64,000 nucleotides of DNA, taken from Pseudomonas asgharzadehiana (GTDB lineage Bacteria; Pseudomonadota; Gammaproteobacteria; Pseudomonadales; Pseudomonadaceae). The translations under genes were made by a program, and so were the position numbers. The notes under the pieces were generated by a model. The model was not told the DNA's origin. It did no database searches and saw nothing but the letters and a program-made list of their open reading frames with translations. Shown here piece after piece: positions 25,322-34,851 of this stretch. Location of the stretch: assembly GCF_019139815.1 (NCBI RefSeq), contig NZ_CP077079.1, positions 2,976,001 through 3,040,000 of the forward strand, written 5' to 3'. Position 1 is the stretch's first letter; each line of letters opens with the position of its first letter.

Positions 25322-28300
25322 TTGACCTCCAGGGTGCTCAAGCCGTTGCCCTGACGCTTGACCTGGATCTGCACCGGGATGCGCTCGTGCATTTCCTGCA
25401 CATGGGAAATCACCGCTACCTTGCGGCCCTGGGCCTGCAAGCCATCCAACGCGTCCATCGCCAATTGCAGCGACTCGGGGTCGAGGCTGCCGAAGCCTTC
25501 ATCGATAAACAGCGATTCGATTTTCAACGTACTCGACGCCATCGACGCCAGGCCCAGAGCCAGTGCCAGCGACACCAGGAACGTCTCGCCGCCGGACAGC
25601 GAATGTACCGAGCGCAGTTCGTCGCCCATTTCGGTGTCCATCACCAGCAGGCCCAGCATGCTGCCGCCGCGCTTGAGGCGGTAGCGTCGCACCAGTTGGC
25701 GCAGTTGCACGTTGGCGTGGTGCACCAGCAGGTCAAGGTTGTAGGCCTGGGCGATCTTGCGGAACGTATCGCCGGTGGCCGAGCCGATCAGTGCATTCAG
25801 GCGCGCCCAGCGTTGCCACTCGTCGTAGGCGCTGGCGATCTGGTCGGCCAGGGCGCTGTTGGCGTCCTGGCGCCGCTGGTCTTCGGCTTGGCGCGCACGC
25901 AGTTCAGCCACCTGTTTGTCGCCCTCGGCCAGTTGCTGGTTGAGGGCGGCGAGGGCGCTGTCCAGTTGTTCGGCTTGCAGGTTGCCGTTGTGCAGGGCCT
26001 GGTGTTCGGCCAGGCGCTGCTCGCGCTCTTGCAGCAGGACCTTGGCTTGTTCCACGGCCTTCTCGCTGTGTTGCAATTGCTGGCGCAGCGCGTTGAGGTG
26101 CGCGTCGTCGAAGGCCAGCAGGCGGGCAAGGCCGGCATCATCCAGCTCGGGCTGCAACGCGCGCCATTCGCGCAGGCTGGCGTCGAGCGCCTGCTGTTCG
26201 GCGAGCAGCGCCTGTTGACGTTCCTGTTGGGCCTTGAGGTCGGCGGCCAGTTGCACCAGCGCATTGCGCGTCTCTTGCAGGTGCGCGTTGGCGTCGGTTT
26301 CGCCTTGGCGCGCCTGCGCCACGGCCTGGTCCAGTCGCTGCTGCCACTGTTCGGCGCTGGGGTGCTCGCCCAGCAAGTCGCGCAGTTTTCCCTCGGCGGC
26401 TTGCTGATGTGTGGCCAGCTCGCCGACCTGCTGGGCCAATGCCTCAAGTTGCTGCTGGCGATGCTGTTGGTGGGTCTGTTGTTTCTCGATGACCTGTTGG
26501 CGTTCCTGTTGCTCGGCCAGCTCATCACGTTGGTGGCCCAGTTGCTCCAGGCGTTGGCTGACCTGTTGGTCCAATTGCATGAACGTTGCCGCGGGCTCCT
26601 TGCGCAGACCCTCCAGGGTTTCGGCCGGCAACAGGCTGGCGAAGGCGTTGAGTTCTTCGTCGAGGCGTTCGCGGTCGTTGGACAGTTCGCGCTGCTGGTC
26701 CACCAGCAACTGACGGGCTTGCTGGCTGGCGTCCTGGGCGGCTTGCAATTGTTGCTGCAAGCGCCCGGCGTTTTGTTGCAGGTTGAGCAGGGCGGCCTGG
26801 CGCTGTTCGTCCTGGCTGATGCTTTGCGTCAGTTGGGCCAGTTGCTGGGCCAGCCAGGGGCTACGTTTGGCGGCGTCCTGGTTGAACAGCGAAGCGGCCA
26901 GCGGATGTGCATCCAGGCTGGGCTGGAGCGCCTGTTGTTGCGCGGCCACTTGCTCCTGTTGGTGCAGGAACTCCTTTTGCTGGGCGATCAGCCCGCCAAC
27001 TTCGCCACGCAGCTCGGTGAGTTGTTCCTTGAGGGTGTCGACGGCTTTCTGCGCCGTGGCCTCTTCGGTTTCGTCATGGCGGCCGAGGCTTTGCAGCAGC
27101 GCTTCGGGTTGGTGGTACGGGTGCTCATGGCTGCCGCACACCGGGCAGGGCTGGTCGTCCTGCAACTGCTCGCGCAACTCTTCGACGCTGGCACTGCGCG
27201 CCAGGCGTTGGCGTTCGAGCAGTTGCTTGGTCACTGTCAGCGTCTGCTCGGCGACCGTCAGTTCGGCCTTGGCTTGCAGGCCGGCCTTGTTGAGTTGTTC
27301 ACGCTGTTGCTGGGCGTCGGCGAGTTTTTGCGTCAGCGTGACGGCTTGCTGGTCCAGCTGTTGGCTGCTGTCCCAGAGGCGCGTGAGGTCTTCAAAGGCG
27401 CGCTGCTGCTTGCGATTGTCCTGCAACAGGCTGGCGAGCAGTTGGATCTGCTCGGCCACCGCATGGGGTTCGGCGCCGGCCTCTTGGTACAGCAGGTCCA
27501 GCGACTCGCGTTGTGCGCTGAGTTGTTCGGCGGCGCGGGTGGCGCGTTCTTCCAGTTGCGGCAGTTCTTCCTGGCCCTTTTTCAGGCGGCTGCCAATCAC
27601 CATGAGTTGTTGCAGGCGCTCGCGCTGGTAGGTCCAGCCCTCGCTCAACGGCGCCAGGGCCGTGCTGCGCTCAAGCTCGGCGCCCAGGCGTTGCAGGCGC
27701 CCGGCAACCTGCGCTTGCTTTTCGAGCAAGCCATTGAGCAGGGTTTGGCCTTCGGTGTAGGCGGTTTGCTGCTGGAGGTGCTCTTCGGTGCGCTTGGCCA
27801 GGTCTTTGGTCAAGTGGGCGAGGGTGCTTTGTTCGTCGAAAGCCTGACGCAGCGGCGCGACCGCATCGCCCTGGTTTTTCAGGGCATCGGCCAAGGCGGC
27901 CTGGGCGGCTGCCTGCTGCTGTTGGGCTTGTTCCTGGCGTAGCTGCAGCGCGCTCTGCTGCTCGATATGCTGCTGAATCTGCGCGGCCAGAGGCGTCAGC
28001 AATGCGCTCAGTTGCGCCTGGCGTGCGAAGTGATGGCGTTGCGGCGCCAACTGTTCCAGGCGGCTGAGGTCCTGGCGTTGCTGGCCCTGGCCGGCCCACT
28101 CGGCCTCGGCGCGTTGCAGTTGCTCGGTGGCGCTGAGCTGGCGCTCCTGCCACTCGCGCAATTCCTTGAGCCAGGTGTGCTGCAACTCCAACTGCTTGAG
28201 TTGGGCCTGCCGGGTCTTGAGTTGTTGCTGGGCGTCGGCCAGTTGCTGGTCCAGGTCGGCGCGTGCTTCAGCAGCCAGGGGCACTACGCCGGTGGCCTGG

Positions 28301-28956
28301 TCCTGCAACTGCTTGTGGGCGTCCTTGGCCTCTTTGGCCTTGTCGAACGCGCGGCGGCCGAGTTGGCTGTACAGCGCGGTGTCGGTGAGTTTTTCCAGCA
28401 GTTCGCTGCGCTCGTTGTCGTTGGCCTTGAGGAAGGCGCTGAATTCGCTTTGCGCCAACAACACGGCGCGGGTGAACTGCTCGAAATTCAGGCCCAGGGC
28501 CAGTTCCAACTGGGTTTTGTATTCGGTTTTCTGGCTGGCCAGCAGTTGCTCGCTGTCCAGGTCGATCAGGCTCTGGCGGCTGTTCTGCAACTTGCCGCTG
28601 GCCTTGTCGCGTGCGCGGTTGGCCTCCCAGCGCGCCCGATAGCGACGGCCGCTGACGCCGACAAAATCCACCTCGGCATAGCCGCCGCCAGTGCCGCGGC
28701 GCAGCAGCGTGCGCGGGTCGCCGATGGCAATATCGCTGTCGGCATCGGGCATTTTGGCCTGGCCGGTATCGCCCAGGCGCGGCACGGCGCCAAACAGCGC
28801 CAGGCACAAGGCGTCAAGCAAGGTGCTTTTGCCGGCGCCGGTCGGCCCGGTAATCGCAAACAACCCGGCGCTGGCCAGGGGCTCGGCGGTAAAGTCGATC
28901 TCGAACGGCCCAGCGAGGGAGGCGAGGTTTTTCAGGCGGATGGCGAGGATCTTCAT
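25318..28956 (-). CDS. sbcC: Exonuclease SbcC (Rad50-like ATPase subunit)
   Basis: A 1,212-residue SMC-like ATPase that with SbcD cleaves DNA hairpins and blocked ends. The N-terminal Walker A is ITGPTGAGKSTLLDA (about 35-49). Long Gln/Ala-rich coiled coils flank a zinc hook CPVCGSHEHP (about 603). The C-terminal signature SLSGGETFLVSLALALGLA is followed by Walker B SLFIDEGFGSLD. All nucleotide-binding motifs are intact; E. coli SbcC is about 1,048 residues, so the coils are longer here. The start overlaps the sbcD stop (ATGA at 28953-28956), and the stop overlaps the GST start. It acts in the cytoplasm on palindromic DNA, relevant in a genome rich in REPIN hairpins. Confidence 0.96.
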   Translation of the reverse strand: MKILAIRLKNLASLAGPFEIDFTAEPLASAGLFAITGPTGAGKSTLLDALCLALFGAVPRLGDTGQAKMPDADSDIAIGDPRTLLRRGTGGGYAEVDFVGVSGRRYRARWEANRARDKASGKLQNSRQSLIDLDSEQLLASQKTEYKTQLELALGLNFEQFTRAVLLAQSEFSAFLKANDNERSELLEKLTDTALYSQLGRRAFDKAKEAKDAHKQLQDQATGVVPLAAEARADLDQQLADAQQQLKTRQAQLKQLELQHTWLKELREWQERQLSATEQLQRAEAEWAGQGQQRQDLSRLEQLAPQRHHFARQAQLSALLTPLAAQIQQHIEQQSALQLRQEQAQQQQAAAQAALADALKNQGDAVAPLRQAFDEQSTLAHLTKDLAKRTEEHLQQQTAYTEGQTLLNGLLEKQAQVAGRLQRLGAELERSTALAPLSEGWTYQRERLQQLMVIGSRLKKGQEELPQLEERATRAAEQLSAQRESLDLLYQEAGAEPHAVAEQIQLLASLLQDNRKQQRAFEDLTRLWDSSQQLDQQAVTLTQKLADAQQQREQLNKAGLQAKAELTVAEQTLTVTKQLLERQRLARSASVEELREQLQDDQPCPVCGSHEHPYHQPEALLQSLGRHDETEEATAQKAVDTLKEQLTELRGEVGGLIAQQKEFLHQQEQVAAQQQALQPSLDAHPLAASLFNQDAAKRSPWLAQQLAQLTQSISQDEQRQAALLNLQQNAGRLQQQLQAAQDASQQARQLLVDQQRELSNDRERLDEELNAFASLLPAETLEGLRKEPAATFMQLDQQVSQRLEQLGHQRDELAEQQERQQVIEKQQTHQQHRQQQLEALAQQVGELATHQQAAEGKLRDLLGEHPSAEQWQQRLDQAVAQARQGETDANAHLQETRNALVQLAADLKAQQERQQALLAEQQALDASLREWRALQPELDDAGLARLLAFDDAHLNALRQQLQHSEKAVEQAKVLLQEREQRLAEHQALHNGNLQAEQLDSALAALNQQLAEGDKQVAELRARQAEDQRRQDANSALADQIASAYDEWQRWARLNALIGSATGDTFRKIAQAYNLDLLVHHANVQLRQLVRRYRLKRGGSMLGLLVMDTEMGDELRSVHSLSGGETFLVSLALALGLASMASSTLKIESLFIDEGFGSLDPESLQLAMDALDGLQAQGRKVAVISHVQEMHERIPVQIQVKRQGNGLSTLEVK

Positions 28957-30194
28957 GGCTGCTCCTCCTGGTGTTGCACTTCCTGGAGCAGCACGGCGAA
29001 GTCCTGCAAGGTCTGTTCGTCCACTTCACTGCCGTAGCTGTCTTGCCAGGCGCGGCTGAACAGCTCCTGGGGCGTGAGCTGGTCGAGTTCGATCAAGCGT
29101 TCGTCGTCTGGGTGCTCGCTGCTTCGTTTACCGGCGTATTCGGCGGCGATGCGCACCAGGCGCACGGCCTTGCCTTGCAGGGCGGTTTCGATTTGCTGGC
29201 GCAGGTCCGGTTGCGGCTCGTCGAGGCGCACACGCACTTCCAGCCAGGGATGGCGCTGGGTTTCGGCCAGCAGATCGACGTCGGGCAGGTCGGCCAATTG
29301 CGTAAGGATATCGGCCAGGGGCGCCGCTTCCAGACGTTGCAGGTTGACCGAGCGCGGAATCAGGATAGGTTCGACGCTGACCAGCGCTTGGCCCTGGAAC
29401 GTTACGTCGAGAATCTGGTGTTTGTAGCCGATTTCGGAAAACGACAGTGGAATCGGCGAGCCGCTGTAACGAATGCGCTCTTCGCCATTGACCTTTTGCG
29501 GCTTGTGCAAATGGCCGAGGGCAACATAGCCGACACTTTTGTCGAACAGGCTGGCCGGCAGCGCCTCGGCATTGCCGATGACCAGGCTGCGTTCGGAGTC
29601 TTGCGACACTGAGCCACCGGCCATGTGCGCGTGGCTGACGGCAATCAGCGCCTGGCCTTTTTTGCGTTTGGCGTTGGCGGCGGCGATCAACCTCTCGTGC
29701 ACCTGGCCGATCCCGCGCAGATAGTCGTCACCCAGGTGCGCGCCGGTCACTTGCGCGGGGCGCAGGAACGGCAGCGCCAGGCACCACGCGGCGATCTTGC
29801 CTTTGGCATCCGGCAGGGGAATCAGCAGGCGCTCGGCATCCAGTTGGCCGTCATCCAGCCACAGCACGCAACCGAGCGCATGGGTGCGCAAACGGCGCAT
29901 CAGCGGCGCCGGCAGCTCGATACGCGAACCGGAGTCGTGGTTGCCGGCGATCATCACGATGGTCAGCGTAGGGTTTTGCTCGTGGGCGCTGATGATGAAG
30001 TCATACAGACGCTCCTGGGCCTTGAGCGGCGGGTTGACCGTGTCGAATATATCGCCGGCGATCAGCAGCGCATCGGGGTGGTGGTCACTGATCTGGCGCA
30101 GCAGCCACTCAAGGAAACAGGCATGTTCGAAGTCGCGTTCCTGGCCGTGCAGGTTTTGGCCAAGGTGCCAGTCGGAGGTGTGGAACAGACGCAA
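28953..30194 (-). CDS. sbcD: Exonuclease SbcD (Mre11-like nuclease subunit)
   Basis: A 413-residue Mn-dependent nuclease, partner of SbcC. Phosphoesterase motifs are all present: SDWHLG (residues 7-12), GDIFD (about 47-51), AGNHDSG, SHAHMAGG and LGHLHKPQ. The start is TTG at 30194: the next residues RLFHTSDWH match the invariant SbcD N-terminus, GGAG lies 6 bases upstream, and no ATG or GTG fits better. A REPIN lies upstream in the intergenic region. The 4-base overlap with sbcC implies coupled synthesis of the two subunits. Confidence 0.95.
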   Translation of the reverse strand: MRLFHTSDWHLGQNLHGQERDFEHACFLEWLLRQISDHHPDALLIAGDIFDTVNPPLKAQERLYDFIISAHEQNPTLTIVMIAGNHDSGSRIELPAPLMRRLRTHALGCVLWLDDGQLDAERLLIPLPDAKGKIAAWCLALPFLRPAQVTGAHLGDDYLRGIGQVHERLIAAANAKRKKGQALIAVSHAHMAGGSVSQDSERSLVIGNAEALPASLFDKSVGYVALGHLHKPQKVNGEERIRYSGSPIPLSFSEIGYKHQILDVTFQGQALVSVEPILIPRSVNLQRLEAAPLADILTQLADLPDVDLLAETQRHPWLEVRVRLDEPQPDLRQQIETALQGKAVRLVRIAAEYAGKRSSEHPDDERLIELDQLTPQELFSRAWQDSYGSEVDEQTLQDFAVLLQEVQHQEEQP

Positions 30195-30275
30195 GGCGAA
30201 CTCCGTGGAGAAGATGAAAAGGAGGGGAGTTTACCTGTAAAAGCCGATGGGGTGCCCGGGATGACGCCGGTCAAA

Positions 30276-30361
30276 TGTGGGAGGGTTGATCCCGATAGTG
30301 TCGGGTCAGCCGGCTTATCTGTAACTGACTCACCGCCATCGGGAGCAAGCCCCCTCCCACA
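30276..30361. repeat. REPIN, copy 3 (decayed left arm)
   Basis: The right arm is intact (ATCGGGAGCAAGCCCCCTCC), but the left arm reads TGTGGGAGGGTTGATCCCGAT, having lost part of the GGGCTTGCT core. It lies between the sbcD start and the batD stop. Confidence 0.82.
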
Positions 30362-30389
30362 GGCATTTTGTGATGCCAGAGAGAGTGGG

Positions 30390-32030
30390 TCATTTGGGAT
30401 ACAGCGGCGGCAAGCTGGTGGCATCCGCAGCCGTTTCCAGTTCACGCTCGGCCATTGGAATGGCCTTGATCGCCCGCCACAAGTCTTCACCCAGCCAATA
30501 CTGGCCGCTCTCGCTGTACAGCGCGCCGTTCAAGCCATCCAGCGCGTCCGACAGCGGTACAAACCGGGCCGCCATGTCGGCCAGGGTTTCCGGCTGTTGG
30601 CGCGCCCAGGCGTCGAGGGCCTGGCGGGTGGCGTGCGGGTCGTTGGCCTGGGTGGCGCGCTTGAGGTCGTCGAGCAAGGTGCGTGGGCTGGGGCCGGTTT
30701 GCGCGGCGCGCAGTACCGCCGGTTGCGAGCGTGCGCGCCACCACAGGCCGAAGCCCAGCAGGGTGGTGCAGGCCAGCAGCAGGGTACTCAGTTGCCACAG
30801 CCACAGGCGGCTATCGTCCGGCGCGGTGATGATGGTGGGTGTGGCGGGCGTGTCCACCATCAGGCTCGGGTTGTTGGCCACTTGCAAGGTGCGTGCGGGC
30901 AGGCTGGTGCGTTCGAGGTGGTCTTCGTGGGTGTTCCACCACACCACTTCAACGGCCGGCAACTCCAGCGTACCCATACGGTTGGGCACCAGCGCTTCGC
31001 GGTCTTCGCGGCTGCCGATCAGGCCGCGGTCGCTGGTCTGGTTGCCCAGCACCGGTTGGTCCGGGTAGCGGCGCAGGCCATTGATGTCGGTGCTCGGCAG
31101 TGCGGGCAGTTGCGCGCTGGACAGGCCTTCGGCCTTGACCGTGAGGCTGCGCGTCAGGGAATCGCCGACTTGTACATGCTCAGGCTCCGGGTTCCAGCCT
31201 TCGCTCAGGGTCAGGCTGCGCGCCGGCAACCAGGGGGTGTCGGCCGGATACAGCGCCGGCTTGGGCTTGACCGCCAACGCCAGCGGCGCCGAACTCACGT
31301 GGATCAGCTTGCCGGGCTTGGTGCCTTGCAGGGTGTTTTCTTGTGGCGGGCGGGGTTCCACCAACGTGGCGCTGAAGGTCTGCGTCGGAATATCCAGGGT
31401 GCCGCTGTGCTGCGGGTAGATCGCATAGCGGGTTTCGATCACGCCGTGGCGGATGCTGTTGATGACTTTTTCGTAGGTACGCGACTCGCCCAACTGCTCC
31501 ACGCGTGCATCGGGAATTTGCAAGGGGGTGAGGCTGCTGTCGTCATACAGCGACACCGAGTGGTACACGCGCACCGTCAACAGCGCCTGGGCCTGCACGT
31601 ACACGCTGGTCTGGTCGAGGTTGGCTTCGACAAACACCGGCGCCAGTTCGGCGTTGGTGTTCTGGCTGGCGGTTTCCATCACTTGCAGGCTGATCGGCTG
31701 GGTCTGGTAGTCGCCCACCTGCAACGGTGGGATCACCACCGTGCCGTTTTCCTTGGGCAGCAGGGTGATGATCCAGCGCGTGGTGGCGTGATTATCGCCG
31801 CCCAGGGTGGTGAGCTGGTTGAGCTGGCGCGTGCCGCTGACTTCGAACTGCGCATCCAGCGGCGACAGGTCGGGCTTGCCGAACTGGGTGACGTCGCTCG
31901 ATTCCACCGTCAGTTCTACTGTCTCGCCGGAATTGAGGCGGCTGCGGTCGACGCTGGCAACCAGGTTCGCCGCCTGGGCGTCGCTTGCCGATAACGCGAG
32001 CAGAAGCAGAAGGGTGGTGCGGCGGCTCAT
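30390..32030 (-). CDS. batD: BatD-family protein
   Basis: A 546-residue protein with an N-terminal signal peptide (MSRRTTLLLLLALSASDAQA) and several Ig-like/BatD domains in the periplasm (residues about 25-420). A TM helix follows (about 435-455, LWQLSTLLLACTTLLGFGLWW), then a cytoplasmic tail. It belongs to the MoxR-Bat ('aerotolerance') gene sets, thought to act with MoxR chaperone ATPases on envelope proteins or stress tolerance. ATG 32030 overlaps the stop of the VWA/TPR gene (ATGA); the longer frame to 32117 is rejected. It is the last gene of a six-gene operon in which every junction overlaps or nearly so. Confidence 0.88.
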   Translation of the reverse strand: MSRRTTLLLLLALSASDAQAANLVASVDRSRLNSGETVELTVESSDVTQFGKPDLSPLDAQFEVSGTRQLNQLTTLGGDNHATTRWIITLLPKENGTVVIPPLQVGDYQTQPISLQVMETASQNTNAELAPVFVEANLDQTSVYVQAQALLTVRVYHSVSLYDDSSLTPLQIPDARVEQLGESRTYEKVINSIRHGVIETRYAIYPQHSGTLDIPTQTFSATLVEPRPPQENTLQGTKPGKLIHVSSAPLALAVKPKPALYPADTPWLPARSLTLSEGWNPEPEHVQVGDSLTRSLTVKAEGLSSAQLPALPSTDINGLRRYPDQPVLGNQTSDRGLIGSREDREALVPNRMGTLELPAVEVVWWNTHEDHLERTSLPARTLQVANNPSLMVDTPATPTIITAPDDSRLWLWQLSTLLLACTTLLGFGLWWRARSQPAVLRAAQTGPSPRTLLDDLKRATQANDPHATRQALDAWARQQPETLADMAARFVPLSDALDGLNGALYSESGQYWLGEDLWRAIKAIPMAERELETAADATSLPPLYPK

Positions 32031-33766
32031 CGAGTCTTGTCCTGATGTTGTTGCTGTTCGTACCAGAATTTGCGGCGCAGCAGCTCGCCGGGGTTGTCCG
32101 GGATCTCCCGCAGCCATTGTTCCAGGGCTTGGCGATGTTCGCCGTCGAGACTGGCGTTGGCGGGAAGCAGCGGCGGCGTGGTGGTGCGCTCGTCGCCCAG
32201 CTCGCTGCCCGGTACTTCGTTATTGCCGGTGTGCGTCGGGGCGCCGGCCTGGGTATCACCGGCGCCGGCTTCGCCCTGGCCCTGGGCCGATTCCTCGCCA
32301 CCCGTGGCGTTTTGCCCCGTGGCACCCGGTTGCGCAGTTTGGCCGGGTTGGGTGGTTTCGTCATCTTCGTTTTTTGCCGGCGGCTCGGGCTCGGGCTGCG
32401 CCTGCTGCTGCATCAGGGTTTCCACCAGGGCCTTGTTTTTCAGCGCCGGTTGCAGGTCGGGCTGGGCTTCCAGGGCCTGTTCGTAGGCGTCGATGGCGGC
32501 TTCCAGCTCACCAGACCTGGCCAGCGCGTTGCCGCGGTTGTAATGGGAGTAGGCATCGTTGCCCTCGGCAAACCGTTTGATGGCCTCGGCATAGTTGCCG
32601 GCCTCGTACAGCGCCACGCCTTGCCATTGGGTGTCCTGAAAATGCTCGGCGGCCTCGGCCGGGCGCTTTTTCTTCAGCAGGTATTGGCCTTGCTGGTCGG
32701 GGCGCAGCCACAGGTCCTGAAGCTCAAAAGCATAGCTGGGCTGCGGCGCGGCCATCAGCAGCAGCGGCAGGCAGAGCAGCCAGCCACGGCGACCGGCGCA
32801 GGCCGCCAGCAGCAGCAAGGGCAGCAGCAGCCAGTAACCCTGGTCGGCCCAGGTGTCCAGGTGCAGCAACTGGCCGTCGTTGCGCAGGGCTTGCGGCGGG
32901 TCGAGCACGCCGAGCTGGCGCAGGTCTTTGTCGTCCAGGCGCGCCGCACGGTAACGCCCACCCATCTCGCTAGCGAAGGCCTTGAGCGTCGGGCTGTCGA
33001 GGCGCGGCACCAGGATCGCTCCTTGTTCGTCCTTGAGGAACTCGCCGCTTTCCTGGGTCACCGGTGTGCCTTCGCGGCTGCCGATGCCCAGAATCGACAA
33101 GGGCGGCGACGGGTTGCTTTGCAGCAGTAGGCGAATGCCCTGGCGTTCCTGTTTGGACAACGACGAGCCGATCAGCAGCAGGCGCCCTTGGCCAAGGCCG
33201 CTCTGGTTGAGCAGGCCCAGGGCCTTCTCCACGGCCAGGTCGGCGCGGTGGCCGGGCTCGGGCATGATCGAGGGGCGCAGGGCTTCGAGCAGGTTGCGGC
33301 TGGTGGCCAGGTCGTCCGACAGCGGCACCAGGGTGTGGGCGCTGCCGGCGTACACGATGATGGCGGTTTGCGCATCGCTGCGCGCCTGCAGCAGGTCATA
33401 CAGTTTGCGGCGTGCCTGCTCCAGGCGATTGGGCGGGCTGTCGGTGGCGAGCATTTCCGGGGTCAGCTCCAGCAACACGACCAACGGGTCGGAAGGCTTC
33501 TGGCTGGTTTGTTCCACCCGTTGCCAACTGGGACCAAGCAATGCCAGCACGGCCAGCAGCCAGGCCATGCCAAGCACCACCCAGGGGGATTTGCTCTCGC
33601 GGCCATTGCCACCGCTGAGCAGCACGGCATGGAAGGCCGGCGGCAGGAGCATCTGCCAGCGGCCGGCGCGTTTTTGCCGGTGCCATAACTGCCACAGCAA
33701 CCAGCCGAGCAGCGGCAGCAGCAATAGCCACCAGGGACGGAACCAGTGCGGCCACAGGTCGATCAT
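32027..33766 (-). CDS. VWA/TPR protein (BatB-BatC type) with degenerate MIDAS
   Basis: A 579-residue membrane protein. Two N-terminal TM segments (about 8-26 and 58-76) precede a von Willebrand A domain (about 85-300). Two further TM segments (about 310-350) follow, then TPR repeats (about 385-450: AEHFQDTQWQGVALYEAGNYAEAI, YSHYNRGNALARSGELEAAIDAYEQ split across helices) and a Pro/Gln/Glu/Gly-rich low-complexity tail. Where a VWA MIDAS should read DxSxS, this protein has LLELTPEM, and the usual TDG is replaced by IGSS, so metal binding is probably lost. ATG 33766 overlaps the upstream VWA gene stop (ATGA). Confidence 0.87.
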   Translation of the reverse strand: MIDLWPHWFRPWWLLLLPLLGWLLWQLWHRQKRAGRWQMLLPPAFHAVLLSGGNGRESKSPWVVLGMAWLLAVLALLGPSWQRVEQTSQKPSDPLVVLLELTPEMLATDSPPNRLEQARRKLYDLLQARSDAQTAIIVYAGSAHTLVPLSDDLATSRNLLEALRPSIMPEPGHRADLAVEKALGLLNQSGLGQGRLLLIGSSLSKQERQGIRLLLQSNPSPPLSILGIGSREGTPVTQESGEFLKDEQGAILVPRLDSPTLKAFASEMGGRYRAARLDDKDLRQLGVLDPPQALRNDGQLLHLDTWADQGYWLLLPLLLLAACAGRRGWLLCLPLLLMAAPQPSYAFELQDLWLRPDQQGQYLLKKKRPAEAAEHFQDTQWQGVALYEAGNYAEAIKRFAEGNDAYSHYNRGNALARSGELEAAIDAYEQALEAQPDLQPALKNKALVETLMQQQAQPEPEPPAKNEDDETTQPGQTAQPGATGQNATGGEESAQGQGEAGAGDTQAGAPTHTGNNEVPGSELGDERTTTPPLLPANASLDGEHRQALEQWLREIPDNPGELLRRKFWYEQQQHQDKTR

Positions 33767-34851
33767 CGACGCCTCCGCAAGCGCAGGCGTTGCAGGCGCT
33801 GGCGCCATTGCGGGTGCTGTTGCAGGAAGATCCCCTTGCTCGACAGTTTGTTGAACCAGCGTTGCAGTGCATTGTTCGGCCAACGTTCCTGAATCACCAG
33901 CAACATGCTCAGAATCAGCGCCAGCGCCAATGGGCCACTGTATAGCGCCTGGGCCGGGCGCGCCTGGGTCGGTTGTTGTTCGACGGGTTCGAGTCGGTCG
34001 AGGGTCTGCTTGATGGTTTGCAGTTCTTCGCCGTCGCGGGCACGAAAGTACTGGCCGCCGGTGGCTGCGGCGATGGCCTTGAGCGCCGGTTCATCGAGGT
34101 CCAGGCTCGGGTTGACGCCGAGGATGCCCAGGGAACCGGTTTGCTCCGGGTCGGCGCCGATGCCGATGGGGTAGATTTTCACACCTTCTTCGGCCGCCAG
34201 GCGCGCGGCGGTCAGCGGGTCGATCTGCCCGGCGTTGTTGGCGCCGTCGGTGACCAGGATCAGCACGCGGCTTTGCGCCGGACGCTGGCGCAGGCGTTTG
34301 AGCGCCAGGCCGATGGCGTCGCCGATGGCGGTGTTTTTGCCGGCGATGCCGATGCGCGCTTCATCCAGCCAGGTGCGTACGGTGCGCCGGTCGAACGTCA
34401 GCGGCGCTTGCAGGTAGGCCTGGCTGCCGAACAGGATCAGGCCCACGCGGTCGCCGTCGCGGCCTTCAAGGAAGTCACCGAGCAGGTGCTTGACCAGGCT
34501 CAGTCGGCTTACATCGTCGTCCTGCCAGTGCATGTCGGGAAAATCCATGGAGCCGGACACGTCCACCGCCACCAGCAAATCGCGGCCACTGGCGGCAATC
34601 GGCAGCGGTTCACCCAACCATTGCGGGCGTGCGGCGGCGCTCAACAGCAGCAGCCACAGCACCACGAACGGCGCTTGTTGGCGCCAGCCCGGCAGGTTCG
34701 CGCGGGCACGGCGCCGGGCTAGGCCTTCGAGGTCGCCGAGGTAGCTGACTTTAAGTGCCGGCTCGCCGCTGTCGGCCACCGGCAGGATCAAGCGCATCAA
34801 CCAGGGCAAGGGCAGCAGGGCGAAGATCCACGGCCAGGCGAACTCAAACAT
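33763..34851 (-). CDS. VWA domain protein, BatA-like
   Basis: A 362-residue membrane-anchored VWA protein: N-terminal TM segments (about 6-24 and 60-76), a VWA domain with an intact MIDAS (AVDVSGSM, about 92-99; TFDRRTVRTW; VTDGANNAG) and a C-terminal TM helix (about 313-330). Unlike its downstream neighbour it should bind a divalent metal and a protein partner, presumably a target of the MoxR ATPase. Start ATG 34851 overlaps the end of the DUF4381 gene by 8 bases. Confidence 0.9.
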   Translation of the reverse strand: MFEFAWPWIFALLPLPWLMRLILPVADSGEPALKVSYLGDLEGLARRRARANLPGWRQQAPFVVLWLLLLSAAARPQWLGEPLPIAASGRDLLVAVDVSGSMDFPDMHWQDDDVSRLSLVKHLLGDFLEGRDGDRVGLILFGSQAYLQAPLTFDRRTVRTWLDEARIGIAGKNTAIGDAIGLALKRLRQRPAQSRVLILVTDGANNAGQIDPLTAARLAAEEGVKIYPIGIGADPEQTGSLGILGVNPSLDLDEPALKAIAAATGGQYFRARDGEELQTIKQTLDRLEPVEQQPTQARPAQALYSGPLALALILSMLLVIQERWPNNALQRWFNKLSSKGIFLQQHPQWRQRLQRLRLRRRR

